From an uncultured Solirubrobacterales bacterium (GTDB lineage Bacteria > Actinomycetota > Thermoleophilia > Solirubrobacterales > Solirubrobacteraceae): a DNA stretch of 19,570 bases. This document shows positions 7,363-14,490 of this stretch, one piece after another. The first letter of the stretch is position 1. Each line of letters begins with the position of its first letter. A program made the translations under genes and the position numbers. The DNA lies in the NCBI GenBank assembly GCA_903959665.1, contig CAJBXY010000032.1, positions 1 through 19,570 on the forward strand, in the 5' to 3' direction. The notes beneath the pieces were generated by a model, which worked only from the letters and a program-made list of their open reading frames with translations, ran no database searches and was not told the DNA's origin.

Positions 7363-8749
7363 CCGGCGCCGCCGGTTCGGTGTGGACTACGACGTCAACG
7401 ATCTCGCCGTCGTAGTCGCGGATCGCTGCCTCAATTGTCGTCGCCGCCGCGTGCGCCTGCGCCAGCGTCTGTGAGCCGTCAAGAACTACGGTCACGAGCG
7501 CAACAATTCCGCGCGGCTCGCGGTGCACGCGTAGCTCGAGCGGCTCGCGCCCGGTGAGCTCGAGAACTATTCGTGCGACTTCGCGGTGCATCTCGGCTGA
7601 CTCTTCACTGGCAGCTATCGGCGCCGTCAGCGAGGGCTCCAGCGGCTCAATGTGAACGTGAACGGCATCAACTTCCGGGGCAGCTAAACGGATTGCCTGC
7701 TCGACGTCGTCGATTGATGCGTGGGCCTTGGCGAGCGACTGGCCGGCCGGAAGCTTCACGTGAAGGCTGAGGTCGGTGCGACCGTCGATGCTGACGATTC
7801 GAACGTTGTGAACTTCGCGCACATCGGGCGCCGAGAGTGCCGCGCCGCTTACCCGTTCGCGCAGCTCGGCTCCTTCCCGTGGTTCGATGTGAATCGTCAC
7901 GTCGCTGCCGGCGATCCGTTCGTTCAGCGCCGCCTCGACGCGGTCGGCCAGTTCATGGCCTTGCTGGACAGGCGCGTCGGCCTCAACTTCGAGCACGCCG
8001 TCAACGAAGGTCGTGCCACCCGCCTCACGAACTCGAAGGCGGCGAATTTCAACCGGCGGCTCGACGCTCTCGATCGCCTCCTGCGCAATCTTGACGAGCC
8101 CCACCGGCGCCTGATCCATCAGCGAACCAACGTTGCTGCGGATCAGCGTGACAGCTGCGCCGATGACCAGGACGGCGACGATCAGGGCGGCGATCGAGTC
8201 GGCGTCGGCAACCCCGGCGCTGACCATCAAAAGACCTACGAGGACGGCCAGCGTGCCAGCAAAGTCGGAGGCGAAATGGAGCGCGTTCGCCCCCAGCGCG
8301 GCGCTTGAGAAGGCCCGCGCACCGCGCCACGAGATGACCGTTCGGATGCTGTCCACAACGAGCACGACGGCGATCACGGCGAAGACCCACCAACCGGTCT
8401 CAACCGAGTGCGGCTCCGAGCTTGTGATTCGCGAGATTGATTCAAAGATGATCACGCCGCTGACGACGATCAAGAAGCCTCCCTCAGCCAGCGCCGCAAG
8501 ATGCTCTGCCTTGCGATGCCCGTAGGTGTGGCTGCTGTCGGCTGGCCGGTCGGAGACGCGGATTGCAAAGAAGGTCAAGACAGCAGAGCCGAAGTCTGTC
8601 GCCGAGTGGGCAGCCTCGGCCAGCAGACCGAGCGATCCGCTCACCAACCCGGCGCCCAGCTTCAGGACGACGAGGAAACCGGCGGCCGCGACCGACGAGA
8701 GCGCGGTGCGCTGCTGCGGAGTTACCGAGCTTTCGGCCTCAACGCTCAC
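7349..8749 (-). CDS. Cation diffusion facilitator (CDF) transporter with extended cytoplasmic domain
   Basis: Exports divalent metal ions (Zn2+, Fe2+, Mn2+ or similar) in exchange for protons. About 210 N-terminal residues form the six-helix transporter with the two metal-binding HxxxD motifs: H48/D52 in AEAAHSATD and H158/D162 in NALHFASDFAG. The loop HTYGHRKAEHLAAL is also typical. The protein is 466 residues, well above the usual 300. The extra length consists of what look like three successive ferredoxin-like ZT-dimer domains (about 220-290, 297-372, 385-460), each ending in a similar HIEP/HTEP phrase. The GTG start overlaps the rdgB stop by four bases (GTGA). The metal cannot be named from sequence. 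Confidence 0.92.
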   Translation of the reverse strand: MSVEAESSVTPQQRTALSSVAAAGFLVVLKLGAGLVSGSLGLLAEAAHSATDFGSAVLTFFAIRVSDRPADSSHTYGHRKAEHLAALAEGGFLIVVSGVIIFESISRITSSEPHSVETGWWVFAVIAVVLVVDSIRTVISWRGARAFSSAALGANALHFASDFAGTLAVLVGLLMVSAGVADADSIAALIVAVLVIGAAVTLIRSNVGSLMDQAPVGLVKIAQEAIESVEPPVEIRRLRVREAGGTTFVDGVLEVEADAPVQQGHELADRVEAALNERIAGSDVTIHIEPREGAELRERVSGAALSAPDVREVHNVRIVSIDGRTDLSLHVKLPAGQSLAKAHASIDDVEQAIRLAAPEVDAVHVHIEPLEPSLTAPIAASEESAEMHREVARIVLELTGREPLELRVHREPRGIVALVTVVLDGSQTLAQAHAAATTIEAAIRDYDGEIVDVVVHTEPAAPVKSS

Positions 8750-9315
8750 CTGTCACCAAGCAACTCTCTTAGCTGACGGACCGCGTTGCCACGGTGGCTA
8801 ATCCGATCCTTCTCATCGCCGCTCAGCTCGGCCATCGTCTGGCCGGGGGCGCCGGCCGGTTCGAATGCCGGGTCGTAGCCGAAGCCGCCGCTGCCGCGCG
8901 GCTCGGCGGCGCGAACACCAAGGCAGCTCCCTTCAACGACCTGTTCGGTGCCGCTCTGCGGGTCGCAGTAAGCGATTGCGCAGATGTATTCGAGCCGATC
9001 GCCCGGCTCCGTCTGCTCGATCAGCTTCTCAAGGTTGGCTGCGTCGTCACACTGCTCGCCGGCCCAGCGAGCGGAAAGAATTCCGGGCGCGCCAGCGAGC
9101 CTTTCAACGCAGATGCCGGAGTCGTCGGCGACGGTCGGCGAGCCGCTGATCGCGGCGCCGGCGCGAGCCTTGATCAGCGCGTTAGCAGCGAAGCTGTCGC
9201 CGTCTTCGAGCGGCGCCTCGCTGCCGGCCGGTAACGCGACCAGTTCGTAGCCAGGCAGAAGTCGCGCGAATTCGCTCAGCTTGTGATCGTTATGGGTGGC
9301 GAGCGTAAGGCGCAT
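8746..9315 (-). CDS. rdgB: XTP/dITP diphosphatase (non-canonical purine NTP pyrophosphatase)
   Basis: Hydrolyses dITP, ITP and XTP to monophosphates so that deaminated purines are not built into DNA or RNA. The 189-residue protein has the Ham1/RdgB motifs: N-terminal TLATHNDHKLSEF, the metal-binding ADDSGICVE (about 63-71), GGFGYDPAFEP near residue 142, and the C-terminal SHRGNAVRQL. Length is normal. The ATG at 9315 is five bases after the rph stop. rph-rdgB adjacency is widely conserved in bacteria and here extends to murI upstream and the CDF transporter downstream. Confidence 0.97.
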   Translation of the reverse strand: MRLTLATHNDHKLSEFARLLPGYELVALPAGSEAPLEDGDSFAANALIKARAGAAISGSPTVADDSGICVERLAGAPGILSARWAGEQCDDAANLEKLIEQTEPGDRLEYICAIAYCDPQSGTEQVVEGSCLGVRAAEPRGSGGFGYDPAFEPAGAPGQTMAELSGDEKDRISHRGNAVRQLRELLGDR

Positions 9316-9320
9316 CGGCC

Positions 9321-10058
9321 TCAGCGGCTGCCGGCCGCTATCGCCTCGTCTTGCGCCGCGCGCAGCTGCTCTATCCCAGCTGCGGCGAGAACCAAGAGAT
9401 CATCGAGGTGAGTGCGCTGAAGCGCGGTCTTCTCGGCCGTCGCTTGAACCTCGATCAGTCCGCCGTCTCCTGTCATCACAACGTTGGCGTCGACCTCGGC
9501 GCCGGAGTCTTCGATGTAGTTGAGGTCCAGCAGCGGCGTCTCGCCGACGATCCCGCAGGAGACCGCGGCAACCTCACCGCTTAGCGGAATCGTTGCGAGC
9601 CGACCCTCGGCAACGAGCCGCTGCACGCCAAGCGCCAGCGCTACATAGGCACCGGTAATTGAGGCGCAGCGCGTGCCACCGTCGGCCTCAAGAACGTCGC
9701 AGTCGAGGTTGATCGTCATCTCGCCGAGCGCTTCGTAATCGATCACGCCACGGACCGAGCGCCCGATCAAGCGTTGGATCTCAACGGTGCGGCCGTCGAG
9801 CCGCCCTTTGTTGATGTCACGCGGCTTGCGCTCGCCGGTTGAGGCCGGGAGCATGCCGTATTCGGCCGTCAACCAACCGAGCCCCTTGCCGGCGCGCCAG
9901 CGTGGCACGCCCTCCTCGATCGAGGCGGTGCAGATAACCCGCGTACCGCCGCAGCTGATCAGCGCCGACCCTGTCGCGGTGCTTACGAAACCCGGTTCGA
10001 TAACGACCGGCCTCAGTTCGTCGGGGCGGCGACCGTCCGGCCGCTGGTAGCCACTCAT
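9321..10058 (-). CDS. rph: Ribonuclease PH
   Basis: A phosphorolytic 3'-to-5' exoribonuclease that trims tRNA precursors and other RNA 3' ends, releasing nucleoside diphosphates. At 245 residues the length is normal. Marks include the N-terminal RPDGRRPDELRPV, the GWLTAEYGMLPAST loop, the RGVIDYEALGEMTINLDCDV block containing the conserved catalytic-region aspartates, and EVQATAEKTA near the C-terminus. The ATG overlaps the murI stop in an ATGA junction. Part of the murI-rph-rdgB run known from Mycobacterium, but without the metallo-beta-lactamase-fold gene found there between murI and rph. Confidence 0.97.
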   Translation of the reverse strand: MSGYQRPDGRRPDELRPVVIEPGFVSTATGSALISCGGTRVICTASIEEGVPRWRAGKGLGWLTAEYGMLPASTGERKPRDINKGRLDGRTVEIQRLIGRSVRGVIDYEALGEMTINLDCDVLEADGGTRCASITGAYVALALGVQRLVAEGRLATIPLSGEVAAVSCGIVGETPLLDLNYIEDSGAEVDANVVMTGDGGLIEVQATAEKTALQRTHLDDLLVLAAAGIEQLRAAQDEAIAAGSR

Positions 10059-10903
10059 GCGATCACTCCTTCGTGAAGCGTTACCTGCTCAACGGGGCCG
10101 AGTGGAAGCTGTAGGAATCGGGTGCCGATAGCCGCGAACGACTCAGGGTCGCCGGTTGAGAGGAAGCGGTAGCTGCCCTCGGACCGGTTTGGGTTGGCCA
10201 AGTCGCGCGCACCGAGCACGTGCTCAACCTGCCGCGCCAGCGCCACACCCGATGTGACAATTCGGACATCGCGGCCAAGCATCCGTTGCAGGATCGGGCT
10301 GAGCAGCGGATAGTGAGTGCAGCCGAGGATCACGGTGTCGACGCGCGCCTCGCGTAGCGGCTTGATGTAGCCGCGGACTAGCTCAACGACAGAGTCATCG
10401 AAGGCCGAACCGGACTGAATCAGCGGCGCAAGTTCCTGCGCCGCGACCGAGACCAAGGTCACGTGCGGGTCGGCGGCATGGACCGCTTCGTCATAGGCGC
10501 CGCTGGCAACCGTTGCGTTGGTCGCGAGCAGGCCGATCCGCCCGTTGTTGGTTGTCGCGACGGCTTGGATCGCTTCGGGGCGAACGACGCCGAGCACCTC
10601 GACGCCGAGCGTCGTCTGGCGCATCCGCTGCGCCAGTACGGGAAGCGCCGCCGAGGTAGCTGAGTTGCAGGCGACGACGAGCAGCTTCGCGTTGCGGGCG
10701 AGGAGCTCCTCGGCGATCTCAAGGCTGAAACTTGCGAGCTCGTCCGGCGTCCGCTCGCCGTAGGGAAAGCGAGCCGTGTCGCCGAGGTAGATGTAGTCCT
10801 CTTCAGGGAGGTGGACGAGCAGTTCGTGCAGCACAGTGAGTCCGCCGACTCCGGAATCGAAGACGGCGATCGGGCGCTCGCGCGGGTCGCTGATCGTGGC
10901 CAT
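10055..10903 (-). CDS. murI: Glutamate racemase
   Basis: Interconverts L- and D-glutamate, providing the D-Glu of peptidoglycan. The 282-residue protein has the two catalytic cysteines in their usual settings, C79 in VVACNSATS and C195 in ILGCTHYPLL, and the substrate-binding FDSGVGGLTV (D16, S17) and YLGDTARFPYG. A TGDPESF phrase near the C-terminus is typical of the family. The ATG at 10903 follows a short CAGG; the start is consistent with the family N-terminus (RPIAVFDSGVGG). The pilin-like gene ends 30 bp upstream on the same strand, so the two may share a transcript. Confidence 0.97.
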   Translation of the reverse strand: MATISDPRERPIAVFDSGVGGLTVLHELLVHLPEEDYIYLGDTARFPYGERTPDELASFSLEIAEELLARNAKLLVVACNSATSAALPVLAQRMRQTTLGVEVLGVVRPEAIQAVATTNNGRIGLLATNATVASGAYDEAVHAADPHVTLVSVAAQELAPLIQSGSAFDDSVVELVRGYIKPLREARVDTVILGCTHYPLLSPILQRMLGRDVRIVTSGVALARQVEHVLGARDLANPNRSEGSYRFLSTGDPESFAAIGTRFLQLPLGPVEQVTLHEGVIA

Positions 10904-10933
10904 CGCCTGAGCATAGGGCTGCGCGCTAACCGA

Positions 10934-11167
10934 TTACGGCTTCGCGCTACCGACGCTGTCGATCGACTCCTTCAGCTTCGATACGACGGTCTGCGCGATG
11001 CCGCCGCCCTTGAGCGACTTGCCGGCGACGATTACACCGGCCAAGACTCCGGCGACGAGCAGGATCAGAGCGACATACTCGACCGTTCCTTGCCCTGATG
11101 GAGAGCTAAGACGCACTACAACGTGGTGAAAAGTGGCGTGAATACGGCCCTGCAGGCGATAAGCCAT
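10934..11167 (-). CDS. Flp/type IVb pilin-like small protein
   Basis: A 77-residue protein with a prepilin-type leader. Residues 1-25 are basic and end SSPSG. The predicted cleavage G25/Q26 leaves a mature QGTVEYVALILLVAG start with Glu at +5 and Tyr at +6, the pair conserved in Flp pilins. A single hydrophobic helix (about 31-49) is followed by a short polar tail with repeated lysines. The open frame extends upstream to 11998 through the antisense of the glycosyltransferase gene; the ATG at 11167 is chosen because AGGAG lies five bases before it. No tad/pil assembly genes are nearby. A membrane-anchored non-pilus function remains possible. Confidence 0.78.
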   Translation of the reverse strand: MAYRLQGRIHATFHHVVVRLSSPSGQGTVEYVALILLVAGVLAGVIVAGKSLKGGGIAQTVVSKLKESIDSVGSAKP

Positions 11168-11172
11168 CGATG

Positions 11173-11177
11173 CTCCT
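11173..11177 (-). promoter_or_regulatory. Shine-Dalgarno sequence setting the pilin start
   Basis: AGGAG five bases before the ATG at 11167 is one of the strongest ribosome sites in the window. It excludes the much longer upstream extension of the same frame as coding. Confidence 0.7.
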
Positions 11178-11260
11178 AACGGTTTGGGGACGGCACGAAC
11201 CGCAGCCTGCAGGGTGGCGTTGCGCGGATCCACCGCCACTACGTGGACAATCAGCACCAG

Positions 11261-12247
11261 ATGCGTGTTCTGATCGTCACCAACATGTGGCCCTCGGCCG
11301 AGCGGCCGGAGCTCGGCAGCTTCGTCCGTGATCAGCTCGAGGCGCTGCGTGCGCTCGAAGATCCCGACCTGGAGCTGGAGTGTTTCGCCTTCGCCCCTGG
11401 CGGCTACGGCGCCGCGGCCCGTGATCTGCGGCGCGAATATCGCAAGCAGCGCTTCGATGTTGTGCACGCCCACTTTGGCTTGACCGCCTGGCCTTCGCTC
11501 GTAGTCTCGGCCGAGCTTCACGGACTGACGCTGCACGGCACCGACCTGCGCCACCGTCGTTCGCGACTGATCACGCAGGCGGCGCTGCCATTGATCGATC
11601 TCGTCGGCGCCGCCAGCCCAGAGCTGGCCCGAGAGGTGCCTGGCTACCCGCGGCGAGAGGTTGAGATTCTTCCCTGCGGCGTTGCGACCGATCGCTTCCG
11701 GCCGCTCGATCGCCAACAGGCCCGTGCCGGCCTTGGCCTTCGAAGCGATGGTCGCTATCTGCTTTTTCCAGCGGACCCGGCGCGGGCCGGAAAGCGCTTC
11801 GATCGTGCGCAGGCAATTGCCGAACGCTGCAACGCCGAGCTGCTGACGCTCGGTTCGATCGAACCGCAGCAGGTTCCGCTCTGGATCAACGCCGCGAACG
11901 CCGTCGTCGTCCCGTCCGAGCGAGAAGGGTTTGGCCTCGCTGTGCTCGAAGCGCTGGCCTGCGAGGTAGCGGTCGTCTGCGCCCCGACCGGGATTCACGA
12001 AGCGGCAACGCGCGGGATCGACGGCGCAGATTGCCTCGACTACAGCGAGCAGGCCTGGAGCGAACTGCTGAAAGTGAGCCTCGGCGATCCTGAGCGGAGG
12101 ATTATTTCGCGCGAGCGGGCCGAGCGGTTCAGCGCCAAGCGGATGGCAGAGCGCCTGCTCGCCAGCTGGCGAGCGCAGCTAGGCAGCCCGCTAGACTCGG
12201 CCGCTGCGCGTAACGAGGGGAACGCAGAGACGACACCATGGGATTGA
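11261..12247 (+). CDS. Glycosyltransferase family 4 (GT-B fold)
   Basis: Likely transfers a sugar from an activated nucleotide donor to an envelope or exported glycan. From the ATG at 11261 it has 328 residues: an N-terminal Rossmann-like half (RVLIVTNMWPS, FDVVHAHFGLTAW, LTLHGTDLRH), the linker EILPCGVATDRFRPLDR (about 135-151), and a donor-binding half with LLFPADPARAGKRF and the retaining-GT E-x7-E motif at E222/E230 (EREGFGLAVLEA). A GTG at 11243 would add six residues, but neither start has a good ribosome site. The ATG fits the family N-terminus and could be used on a leaderless transcript. It overlaps the following zinc-ribbon gene by 10 bp. Donor and acceptor are unknown. Confidence 0.9.
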   Translation: MRVLIVTNMWPSAERPELGSFVRDQLEALRALEDPDLELECFAFAPGGYGAAARDLRREYRKQRFDVVHAHFGLTAWPSLVVSAELHGLTLHGTDLRHRRSRLITQAALPLIDLVGAASPELAREVPGYPRREVEILPCGVATDRFRPLDRQQARAGLGLRSDGRYLLFPADPARAGKRFDRAQAIAERCNAELLTLGSIEPQQVPLWINAANAVVVPSEREGFGLAVLEALACEVAVVCAPTGIHEAATRGIDGADCLDYSEQAWSELLKVSLGDPERRIISRERAERFSAKRMAERLLASWRAQLGSPLDSAAARNEGNAETTPWD

Positions 12248-13008
12248 GCGACCGAATTTTCCGCCGAAAGGCAAGCCAAGACGGCGCTCCTGCGGCGTTT
12301 GAGCAGGAAGCCGCAGGCAACCCCGTCGAGATTCCCGACGCGACCGTGATCCTGCCACCCGCGCCGCCGCAGGGCGACCCACAGACGATGATTATTCCAG
12401 CTGAAGCGGCCGCCGGCGCAGAGCGGTTCCCTGCGCCACCGCCGCCGATAGAGCCGCAGCCGCAGCCGCAAGCCGAGCAGCAGCCCGCGTCGGTCGGTCC
12501 CAGTGCGGCTTCCGGCGAACTGGCGCCGGCGCCGCAAGCAGCGCCGGTACCGGCGGCTCCACAGCGGCCGGGATTCCGCGAGCGGGGTCGCCTGCGCCGC
12601 CGCCTGCGCTATCTCAAGCAGGTTCGTGAACTGGGCTACCGCGACCTCGGCGGGTTGGTCTTCGACCAGCACCGCTTTGAACGCGGCGATGCTGCGCTGG
12701 TCGAAGGGAAGGTGCTCGCAATCGAGACGCTTGACCGCGAGATTCGCGCGCTCGAAGAGGTGCTCCAACTCCAAACTCCTTACGTCGAACTGTTCATCCC
12801 CGGCGTCAGCGCCTGCGCACGCTGCGGAACGCTGCACGGAAGCGACGCGCACTTCTGCCCTCACTGCGGATTGGCGTTTGGTGGGCCGCGATCTGTCGCC
12901 GGGCTCGGCTCGGTCGGCGCCAACAGCGTCTACGACGTGGGCCAGCAGCCGCCGGCACCGGCCAGCGATCCTTACAACCCGCAGCCAGGCAGCGGCCCCG
13001 CGGGCTGA
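12238..13008 (+). CDS. Pro/Ala-rich zinc-ribbon protein
   Basis: I know no named function. Of 256 residues, 1-15 are basic, 16-112 are disordered-looking and rich in Pro, Ala and Gln (including PQPQPQ), and 113-180 form a charged, probably helical domain starting RERGRLRRRLRYLKQVRELG and containing ALEEVLQLQ. Residues 193-210 are a zinc ribbon with C193-x2-C196 and C207-x2-C210, followed by a Gly/Pro-rich tail. There is no signal peptide or membrane helix, so it should be cytoplasmic. It overlaps the glycosyltransferase by 10 bp and is followed six bases later by a second zinc-ribbon gene. The ATG at 12238 has only a weak AGAG nine bases upstream. Confidence 0.82.
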   Translation: MGLSDRIFRRKASQDGAPAAFEQEAAGNPVEIPDATVILPPAPPQGDPQTMIIPAEAAAGAERFPAPPPPIEPQPQPQAEQQPASVGPSAASGELAPAPQAAPVPAAPQRPGFRERGRLRRRLRYLKQVRELGYRDLGGLVFDQHRFERGDAALVEGKVLAIETLDREIRALEEVLQLQTPYVELFIPGVSACARCGTLHGSDAHFCPHCGLAFGGPRSVAGLGSVGANSVYDVGQQPPAPASDPYNPQPGSGPAG

Positions 13009-13014
13009 TTCGCT

Positions 13015-13425
13015 GTGGCCGCCGTCGCCAATCCGGAGTGGGCCTACGGGTCGCTCCCTTGCCCACACTGCGGTGAGTGGCTCCACGCTCAACAGGACTG
13101 GTGCCTGAACTGCGGCGACCCGGCACGGACGGTTATCGCTCCATCGCCGCGCTGGCGGCGCCCGATCTACGCACTGATCGCCGTTCTTGCCGTAACGCTC
13201 GGTGTTCTCGTTGGCGCCTTCGTCGCCGTCACCGACGACGACCCACCGCCGACGCGCACTCAGACTCAAACGATCACCGTCCAGCCCGGTGAGGCGCTCG
13301 CCCCAGGCGTGACGCCGGCGCCGACGACGCCCGTGCCGACTACGCCCGCACCGCCGACCGTCGTGCCAACACCGACGACACCGCCGACCGTCACGCCGAC
13401 AACGACGACGCCGCCTACTCCTTAA
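13015..13425 (+). CDS. Membrane-anchored zinc-ribbon protein with Thr/Pro tail
   Basis: This 136-residue protein has an N-terminal zinc ribbon (CPHCG at 16-20, CLNCG at 30-34), a basic stretch, one membrane helix (about 51-72), an acidic DDD stop, and a C-terminal tail of 60 residues made almost only of Thr and Pro with Val/Ala. The topology implies a cytoplasmic zinc ribbon and an extracytoplasmic, wall-spanning or glycosylatable tail. O-mannosylation of such tails is known in Actinomycetota, but its occurrence here is inference. The start is GTG, six bases after the upstream stop. The stop shares a TTAA with the convergent deacetylase gene. No function is assigned. Confidence 0.75.
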   Translation: MAAVANPEWAYGSLPCPHCGEWLHAQQDWCLNCGDPARTVIAPSPRWRRPIYALIAVLAVTLGVLVGAFVAVTDDDPPPTRTQTQTITVQPGEALAPGVTPAPTTPVPTTPAPPTVVPTPTTPPTVTPTTTTPPTP

Positions 13426-14468
13426 CCAGCGAAGACCGGCCGCGCCAGGAGCGGCGCTGCGATCTCTGCGGCGCGCGGGTCGGGCGGCTCGCTCGCCACT
13501 TCTGCGCCCTGAACGCCGGCGAGCTCGCCGAGCGACAGCGCCAGTGAGCGCGCGAGCGCGTCAACGTTGTAGCCGCCCTCGAGGACCAGCCCAACCGGCA
13601 CGCGACTGCGCTGGGCGATCGAGTGGACAGCCCGCGCCATCGCCGCGTAGCCGCCATCGCTCACTTCGCACTGCGCGAGCGGATCGTCGCGGTGGGCATC
13701 GAACCCGGCCGAAATCAAAATCAGTTGCGGGCGGTAGAGCTCGACCAGCGGCGCGACCAGTTCTTCGACCAAGCCGACGAAGAGCCCGTCACCGCTGCCT
13801 GGCGGCAGCGGGCAGTTGACGGTGAAGCCGGTTCCTTCGCCTGAGCCTTGATCGCTTGCTGCGCCGGTCCCCGGGTAACACGGGTGCTGGTGCAGAGAGA
13901 CGAAACAGACGCGCGGATCCTCAGCAAAGATTGCCTCGGTTCCATTGCCGTGGTGCACATCCCAGTCAAGAATTAGAACGCGGTCAAGGCCGCAGCCCTC
14001 GATCGCGTGAAGCGCGGCCACGGCGACATTGTTGAAGAGGCAGAAGCCCATCGCTCGATCGGCTTCAGCGTGGTGGCCGGGAGGACGATGGAGCGAAGCG
14101 CCAACCCGCGCCGTTCCGCCGCAAAGCTCCTCGACCAGCGCCGCTGCCCCACCGGCGGCGTGACGGGCAGCCGCCAGCGAAGCCGGCACAGCAATCGTGT
14201 CAGCGTCGAGCAAGCTCGAGCTTTCACAGGCTTCGCGAACGACTTCGAGATGTTTGGCGGAGTGCGCGCGAAGCAGCATCTCGTCGCTGGCTTCGGGCGA
14301 TTGAGCGCGCCGGTAACCGAGCCAATCGAGCCGCTCCAGTTCGTTTTCAATCGCGATGATGCGGTCCACCGACTCGGGGTGATCGCCATTGACCGACTCA
14401 GGATGATCGCCATGATTGCCGGTGTCGTGGGCTAGCGAAGCGTCGCTGCGGAAGATTGATCCCTGCAT
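13422..14468 (-). CDS. HDAC-superfamily (class II-like) deacetylase
   Basis: A zinc-dependent amidohydrolase of the arginase/deacetylase fold; bacterial members act on acetylated lysines, polyamines or other small acetyl amides. The 348-residue protein keeps the active site: the H132-H133 dyad (RPPGHHAE), zinc ligands D170 and H172 in ILDWDVHHGNGT, D257 in SAGFDAH, and the catalytic Tyr300 in LEGGY. Near the N-terminus the HPES motif of loop 1 occurs twice in tandem (GDHPESVN then GDHPESVD, residues 20-35), an unusual 24-bp in-frame duplication. It is divergent from nadB, with only 22 bp between the starts. Substrate unknown; AcuC-like protein deacetylase or acetylpolyamine amidohydrolase are the main options. 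Confidence 0.93.
   Translation of the reverse strand: MQGSIFRSDASLAHDTGNHGDHPESVNGDHPESVDRIIAIENELERLDWLGYRRAQSPEASDEMLLRAHSAKHLEVVREACESSSLLDADTIAVPASLAAARHAAGGAAALVEELCGGTARVGASLHRPPGHHAEADRAMGFCLFNNVAVAALHAIEGCGLDRVLILDWDVHHGNGTEAIFAEDPRVCFVSLHQHPCYPGTGAASDQGSGEGTGFTVNCPLPPGSGDGLFVGLVEELVAPLVELYRPQLILISAGFDAHRDDPLAQCEVSDGGYAAMARAVHSIAQRSRVPVGLVLEGGYNVDALARSLALSLGELAGVQGAEVASEPPDPRAAEIAAPLLARPVFAG
14364..14411 (-). repeat. In-frame 24-bp tandem duplication in the deacetylase gene
   Basis: Units 14388-14411 and 14364-14387 are adjacent and match at 19 of 24 positions by my count. They encode GDHPESVN and GDHPESVD. Most differences are third-position or at the unit end, so the duplication is not brand new and appears to have been kept under protein-level selection. 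Confidence 0.85.
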
Positions 14469-14490
14469 CGGCGGGTACGGTATCCAAGAG

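Noticed and set aside
11168..11998. Long minus-strand frame leading into the pilin gene
   Set aside because: It is antisense to the well-supported glycosyltransferase, lacks family motifs, and the strong AGGAG at 11173-11177 marks the real pilin start.
12040..13269. 409-residue minus-strand open frame
   Set aside because: Antisense to the GT and both zinc-ribbon genes; Arg/Ala-rich composition typical of high-GC shadow frames and no recognisable domain.
13300..13420. Short-period repeats of ACGACGCCG type as a possible CRISPR or satellite
   Set aside because: They are codon-level repeats for the Thr/Pro tail of the zinc-ribbon membrane protein, with no regular spacer structure.
14416..14490. 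Earlier ATG for nadB
   Set aside because: It would overlap the deacetylase N-terminus and add residues before the FAD-binding fold; the ATG at 14491 fits the family.
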